Assembly (NCBI RefSeq): GCF_047607445.1
Contig: NZ_JBLKRT010000028.1
Coordinates: 1 to 64,000, forward strand
DNA: 64,000 nt
Direction: 5' to 3'
From: Crystallibacter sulfonylureivorans_A
GTDB lineage: Bacteria > Actinomycetota > Actinomycetes > Actinomycetales > Micrococcaceae
The notes beneath the pieces are model-generated. The model ran no database searches. It was not told the origin of the DNA and saw only the letters and a program-made list of their open reading frames with translations. Every line of letters begins with the position of its first letter. Position 1 is the stretch's first letter. Below are positions 60,118 to 64,000 of this stretch, piece after piece. The position numbers were made by a program, and so were the translations under genes.

Positions 60118-61026
60118 ATGCCCGCCCTCTACCTTGTCCATGGCATCGCCTGGACCCCAGCCGGGCCCCGGTTGCGCTTGACCTCTCCCGATGGCACGCC
60201 GGAAGAGATGCCGATGACGGTTGGGACGCGCCTCGGTTTCCGCGTGCTGGATCCGCAGGTCTTCTGCCTGGGCAGCCACCGGGTCCACTCGGCTGATGAC
60301 AGGAAACATGTGCCATGCCGGTTGCAGGCGCCGGCCGAGCGCGGCTACCAATGTGTGAACTGCTTCCTGAATGACGACTTGCGCTTCCTGCACGACAGCC
60401 ATCGGAGCGGCCGGGCGCCTGAGGGCCTGCTGCTATATCTCGCGCAGCCGCACTGGCTCTACGTCGCGACGTTCGCCCATGGGGCCAGCAAGGTCGGTAC
60501 GGCGGCCAACATACGAAAGTCGTTGCGGTTGGCCGAGCAAGGCGCTGTGGCCGCCCGCTACGTTGCCAAAACGCGCGACGGGCGGGTGGTCCGGGTGCTG
60601 GAGGACATGGTTTCGGCAGCTACAGAGCTGACCCAAGCCGTACGCAGCGCCGCCAAGTATGCGGGCCTTCTGAGCCCGCTGCCCACGGACGAGTTGGGGC
60701 GGATCAATGCCGGGCACGCCGCTGCTGTGCGAGAGCTACTGCCTTCCGCTCAACTGGAGGGCTTCGACGTCGTCGATGAACAATGGCAGCTGCCGGAACT
60801 GGCCGGGCCGGTGCTCGCCGACGGCATCAGGAGGGGCTACCCGTCCAGCTTTGATTCCGGCGACCACGGGCTTACCGCGCAGGGCATTCTCGGCAGCGTC
60901 GCGACCGTGCAACTGACGGAGGATGGCCCGCTCTTCCTGGCGGACCTCGGGAGGCTTAAGGGCCGCAGGATCGCGCTGGGGGAGTTCGCCTCGGAGCTGC
61001 CCGCTCTGCAGGAGCAACTGTTCTAA
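60118..61026 (+). CDS. DUF2797 family protein
   Basis: About 302 residues. Matches the DUF2797 family by PRLRLTSPDG at the start, the cysteine set VFCLGSHRV..., VPCRLQ..., YQCVNCFLND (a probable zinc site) and QPHWLYVATFAHGASKVGTA. Function unknown, possibly nucleic-acid related. The ATG at 60118 is the natural beginning; a GTG at 60109 would add three residues. No operon partner. Confidence 0.82.
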   Translation: MPALYLVHGIAWTPAGPRLRLTSPDGTPEEMPMTVGTRLGFRVLDPQVFCLGSHRVHSADDRKHVPCRLQAPAERGYQCVNCFLNDDLRFLHDSHRSGRAPEGLLLYLAQPHWLYVATFAHGASKVGTAANIRKSLRLAEQGAVAARYVAKTRDGRVVRVLEDMVSAATELTQAVRSAAKYAGLLSPLPTDELGRINAGHAAAVRELLPSAQLEGFDVVDEQWQLPELAGPVLADGIRRGYPSSFDSGDHGLTAQGILGSVATVQLTEDGPLFLADLGRLKGRRIALGEFASELPALQEQLF

Positions 61027-61099
61027 CGAACCCCCGCCTGAAGCACGGCTGACCGCTCTGCGGTTCGGCCAGCAGCAGTCTGGCCGGTAATCTTGAAGT

Positions 61100-61354
61100 A
61101 TGAATCCTTGGGACCTGGGCTCGCCGCTGTACCGCAAACTGGTGATCTCCGCCATGGTGCTCATCGGCATCGGGATCCTGCTGTCTGTCATCGGCGCCTC
61201 GGCCAGCATCCAATGGCTGATCTGGGCAGCGATAGCGGTCATTGCCACCGGCCTGCTGACCCATCTGGCGGGCCTGCTGGTGAGGGTCCGCGATGCCCGT
61301 GCCCGGCAAGCCTCCGCCCATCCGCGCAGCACGCCCCCAGCCAAGCGACGTTAG
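61100..61354 (+). CDS. small two-helix membrane protein
   Basis: 84-residue protein with two membrane helices (LVISAMVLIGIGILLSVIG and WLIWAAIAVIATGLLTHLAGLLV), short N-terminus MNPWDLGSPLYR, and a basic C-tail rich in Arg/Ala/Pro. Not recognised. It lies 73 bp after the DUF2797 gene and 32 bp before the MaoC-like pair and may be co-transcribed with the latter. Confidence 0.65.
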   Translation: MNPWDLGSPLYRKLVISAMVLIGIGILLSVIGASASIQWLIWAAIAVIATGLLTHLAGLLVRVRDARARQASAHPRSTPPAKRR

Positions 61355-61386
61355 TTCTTCCAGTCCACTCCACCCGAAGGAGATCC

Positions 61387-61848
61387 ATGTCCGAGCAAGC
61401 CGGGGTCAACCCCGACCTCGCCGGCCGCGTGTACCCGGCCGGCGCCGCCTACACGGTAGGCCGCGAGAAAATCAGGGAGTTCGCCTCGGCGGTGAAGGCC
61501 ACTCACCCCGCGCATTTCGACGTCGAAGCCGCGCGCGCACTCGGCTACGCCGATCTGGTGGCGCCGCCTACCTTCGCCATCATCGTCGCCCAGCGCGCCG
61601 ATGCCCAGTTGATCGAGGATTCGGACTCCGGCATCGACTTCTCCCGCGTCGTCCACGCCGACCAGCGGTTTGTGCACCACCGGCCAATCGTTGCCGGCGA
61701 TGAACTCGTGGCTGAACTCCACGTTGATCAAGTGCGTGCGATGGGCGGCGGGGCCATGATCACCACCCGCGCCGAGATCAGCACGGTGGCTGGCGAGAAA
61801 ACGGCCACCACAACGTCGTCGATCCTGGTGAGAGGGGAAGGCCAGTGA
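61387..61848 (+). CDS. MaoC N-terminal-type dehydratase subunit (HadA-like)
   Basis: 153-residue hot-dog-fold protein of the MaoC_dehydrat_N / FAS1-like group, matching HadA-type subunits: YTVGREKIREFASAVKATHP, APPTFAIIVAQRA, and RVVHADQRFVHHRPIVAGDELVAEL. These partner with a catalytic MaoC subunit for 3-hydroxyacyl dehydration. The overlap of 4 bp (GTGA) with the next gene indicates a heterodimer. GAAGGAGATCC lies before the ATG. Confidence 0.85.
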   Translation: MSEQAGVNPDLAGRVYPAGAAYTVGREKIREFASAVKATHPAHFDVEAARALGYADLVAPPTFAIIVAQRADAQLIEDSDSGIDFSRVVHADQRFVHHRPIVAGDELVAELHVDQVRAMGGGAMITTRAEISTVAGEKTATTTSSILVRGEGQ

Positions 61849-62273
61849 GCGCCGAATTGAATGAACTGACCGTGGGACAGGACATCGGCTCACGAGCCTT
61901 TGAAGTCTCCCGCGCGGACCTGGTCCGATACGCAGGAGCCTCGGGCGATTTCAACCCGATCCACTGGAACGGACGCTTCGCCGAGCAGGTCGGGCTTCCC
62001 GGCGTGATCGCCCACGGCATGTTCACCATGGGCGCTGCCGTGCAGTTGGTGACGGACTGGATCGGCAACCCTGCCGCCGTCGTCGATTACCAAACGCGGT
62101 TTACCAAACCAGTCCTCGTGGAGGATGTTGACGGCCCCGGTGCGAGCATCGAAGTCAGCGGTGCGATCGGGGCCATCGACGCAGACAATGGGACGGCCCG
62201 GGTTGACCTGACGGTGACTGCGGCGGGTGTCAAGGTTTTGGTCAAAGCCCAGGCGGTCGTCAAGGTTTGGTGA
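61845..62273 (+). CDS. MaoC family dehydratase subunit (HadB-like)
   Basis: 142-residue MaoC/hot-dog protein with the hydratase-2 motif YAGASGDFNPIHWN (catalytic Asp and His) and LPGVIAHGMFTMGAAV. It is the catalytic partner of the preceding gene, forming a HadAB-like 3-hydroxyacyl-thioester dehydratase. The substrate is not deducible. It overlaps both neighbours by 4 bp at GTGA junctions. Confidence 0.87.
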   Translation: MSAELNELTVGQDIGSRAFEVSRADLVRYAGASGDFNPIHWNGRFAEQVGLPGVIAHGMFTMGAAVQLVTDWIGNPAAVVDYQTRFTKPVLVEDVDGPGASIEVSGAIGAIDADNGTARVDLTVTAAGVKVLVKAQAVVKVW

Positions 62274-63388
62274 CTCGCCCTGTAACCGGCAGCGGAGAGG
62301 CTGGCACTGTGACAGAAACGATTCTCGCTCCGCTGACAACTGCTGGCGTGGGCGGCGTGGCCGGGCGGTACGTCGAGGCCCGCTCAGAGTCCGAGATCAT
62401 CGATGCTGTCAGGGCTGCCGACGGCTCCGGCGAAGACCTTCTGATCGTCGGCGGCGGGTCCAACCTTGTGATTTCCGACGACGGCTATCCTGGCACTGTC
62501 ATCCATGTCGCCAACACCGGCTACGCCGTCGACGAACGAGACGGCTCCGTAGTGCTGACGGTTCAAGCTGGCCAGCCGTGGGACGATCTCGTTGCCCTGA
62601 CCGTCACCAACGGCTGGTCAGGCTTGGAAGCGCTATCCGGTATCCCCGGGCTCACAGGTGCCACCCCGGTGCAGAACGTCGGCGCCTACGGGTCCGACGT
62701 TTCTCAGACCATCACTCGGGTCCGGACCTGGGACCGGCACACCGGATCCCTTCGCGAATTCGAGAACAACGACCTCGAGTTTGGCTATCGCGATTCAATC
62801 TTGAAGCGGAGCACCGTCAATGGTTCGCCGCGTTTCGTGGTGCTGGAAGTCGAGTTCCGGCTAACGGCAGGACGGCAGAGTCTTCCCATCCGTTACGCAG
62901 AATTGGCCCGTGCGCTCGGCGTAGAGATCGGCGGAACGGCCAAAGCCGCGGACGTGCGACGTGAAGTGCTTCGGCTCCGCGCGTCCAAAGGGATGGTGCA
63001 TGATCCCGCCGACAGGGACACCTTCAGCACGGGATCATTCTTCACGAATCCCATCGTCGATGCCGCAACCGCGGAAAAACTTCCCGCGAACGCGCCGCGT
63101 TGGCCGGCCGATGACAAGATCAAGCTGAGCGCTGCCTGGCTCATCGACCACGCAGGTTTCGCCAAGGGCTTCGGCCTCGAGGGCACATCAAACGGCAACC
63201 TCAACGGCCACGATCTAGCTGGCGGCCGCGCATCGCTGTCGACCAAGCACACTCTGGCCATCACCAACCGTGGTGAAGCCAGCGCAGAAGACATTCTGGT
63301 AATCGCGCGGGCAGTACGGGATGGAGTTGAACGCACATTTGGCATTCGGCTTCAACCCGAGCCACTCTTGATCGGGTGCAGCCTCTAA
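62270..63388 (+). CDS. murB: UDP-N-acetylmuramate dehydrogenase (MurB)
   Basis: About 372-residue FAD-dependent MurB that makes UDP-N-acetylmuramic acid for peptidoglycan. Clear blocks: LIVGGGSNLVISD, ALSGIPGLTGATPVQNVGAYG, GYRDSILKR, and DTFSTGSFFTNPIV with the catalytic serine; the C-terminal lid is KLSAAWLIDHAGFAKG. GTGA overlap with the MaoC gene. Start uncertain: TTG 62267, GTG 62270, or GTG at 62309 with GGAGAG upstream and closer to the usual length. Confidence 0.94.
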   Translation: MTRPVTGSGEAGTVTETILAPLTTAGVGGVAGRYVEARSESEIIDAVRAADGSGEDLLIVGGGSNLVISDDGYPGTVIHVANTGYAVDERDGSVVLTVQAGQPWDDLVALTVTNGWSGLEALSGIPGLTGATPVQNVGAYGSDVSQTITRVRTWDRHTGSLREFENNDLEFGYRDSILKRSTVNGSPRFVVLEVEFRLTAGRQSLPIRYAELARALGVEIGGTAKAADVRREVLRLRASKGMVHDPADRDTFSTGSFFTNPIVDAATAEKLPANAPRWPADDKIKLSAAWLIDHAGFAKGFGLEGTSNGNLNGHDLAGGRASLSTKHTLAITNRGEASAEDILVIARAVRDGVERTFGIRLQPEPLLIGCSL

Positions 63389-63561
63389 GGCGGAACCAAG
63401 CGTTACTTCGTGCCTTAGTCCGCTCTTGTCCTGCTGCGGCCTCACACAGCGGAAGCAGGCGGTGCTTCAGGCCGAGCCGCCCTGCACCTGTTAGCCTTTG
63501 ACAGCAAAAGCAGGCGGCAGCAGGGCCCTCGGGACGGTGATGGCTGCCGGGCAGCTGTTCC
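63389..63561. other. short intergenic region after murB
   Basis: 173 bp between murB and the convergent partial gene. No confident terminator; imperfect GC-rich inverted repeats around 63465-63540 may serve as one. Confidence 0.4.
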
Positions 63562-64000
63562 CTAGGGCAGGTCTTCGCGCCTAATCAGGGCATCGGCAGG
63601 TTGGTGGGGAACCTCTGGTCGCTTGCCGGCCTTCGAGCGAACGGTCAGCTCATCGTGTCGGATCATGAAGCGAACGATGCTTGGCCGGAGCTCACGAAGG
63701 TTAACAAGCCCGCTGCTGCAGAGCCAGCAGACCAGGCGGTAGCTGTGATTGACCTGCACCAGTCGGTCAGTGCCATGGTCAAACAGCCAGTCCGGTGACA
63801 AGAAATCGTGCATCGGCGGCAGGAGACAGTCTGCCGGCAGGAGCCGGGCGAATGAGTCCTCCGGCTCGAAGCACTGTTCAACCTGCAGCACCAACCACCA
63901 TTCCTCGCTGATGTAGGCAGGGCCGCACTCTTCCACGCACCTTCGTAGATGGGCCTCAAGCCGGAGCGAACGGTCTTCCCGGATTGGACGGGCCTGACGC
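63562..64000 (-). CDS. partial gene of unknown function, cut by window end
   Basis: C-terminal 145 or so residues; the frame stays open to the right edge. It contains a helix RLEAHLRRCVEECGPAYISEEWWLVLQVEQC with cysteines, then SFARLLPADCLLPPMHDFLSPDWLFDHGT and a positive C-terminal end (FMIRHDELTVRSKAGKRPEVP). Not recognised; no start, so no neighbourhood evidence. Confidence 0.6.
   Translation of the reverse strand, partial: RQARPIREDRSLRLEAHLRRCVEECGPAYISEEWWLVLQVEQCFEPEDSFARLLPADCLLPPMHDFLSPDWLFDHGTDRLVQVNHSYRLVCWLCSSGLVNLRELRPSIVRFMIRHDELTVRSKAGKRPEVPHQPADALIRREDLP

Overview
The window reads as a chromosomal segment of a high-GC actinobacterium, most likely a member of the Micrococcaceae close to Arthrobacter. 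This is an inference from the strong G/C bias at third codon positions, a menaquinone tail-reduction gene set, a two-part NSS/MetS transporter, an EccC/EccD type VII (ESX-like) locus and frequent GTG starts. Coding density is high, many genes overlap by 4 bp (ATGA/GTGA), and no rRNA, CRISPR array, prophage or insertion sequence was seen.

Left part (1-19.6 kb): a menaquinone cluster (menG, menJ-like reductase, polyprenyl diphosphate synthase), a LysE exporter, small stress or immunity-like genes, then an amino-acid/GABA module (PucR-type regulator divergent from an NSS transporter, its MetS-like small subunit and gabT). A universal stress protein, an SRPBCC protein, small membrane proteins, an HTH/DUF2975 regulator pair and a MacA-MacB-FtsX-like export operon follow, ending with a RarD permease.

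Centre (19.6-35.0 kb): a compact type VII secretion island. On the minus strand lie a small membrane protein, EccD, a MinD/EspI-like ATPase, a three-ATPase EccC and two accessory genes. Divergently, on the plus strand, come two small ESAT-6-like helical proteins, a DUF6507-like protein, a 944-residue polymorphic toxin with a WXG-like N-terminus and a nine-residue repeat linker, three tandem paralogous genes that look like immunity proteins, and a translationally coupled protein whose first half resembles the toxin tip and whose second half resembles the immunity proteins. EccB, EccE and MycP are not in the window. The toxin tip and everything to 34.1 kb looks lower in GC than its flanks. This module is the most unusual part of the window.

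Right part (35.1-64 kb): ferredoxin-NADP reductase, a TetR regulator, an ankyrin protein convergent with a Fur-family regulator/catalase operon that has two copies of a 19-bp palindrome in its promoter, an MFS exporter, HtpX, a phosphatase, an NADH-dehydrogenase-like flavoprotein, YajQ, tRNA-Tyr, a FemAB-type transferase, thioredoxin, an AlkA-like glycosylase, the transsulfuration pair cbs-metB, VOC and MOSC proteins, a 2,4-dienoyl-CoA-reductase-like flavoenzyme with a PadR regulator, a DEAD-box helicase behind a long structured leader, a PrmC-like methyltransferase, tRNA-Thr and tRNA-Met, a DUF2797 protein, and an overlapping MaoC-MaoC-murB operon. The window ends inside an unrecognised minus-strand gene.
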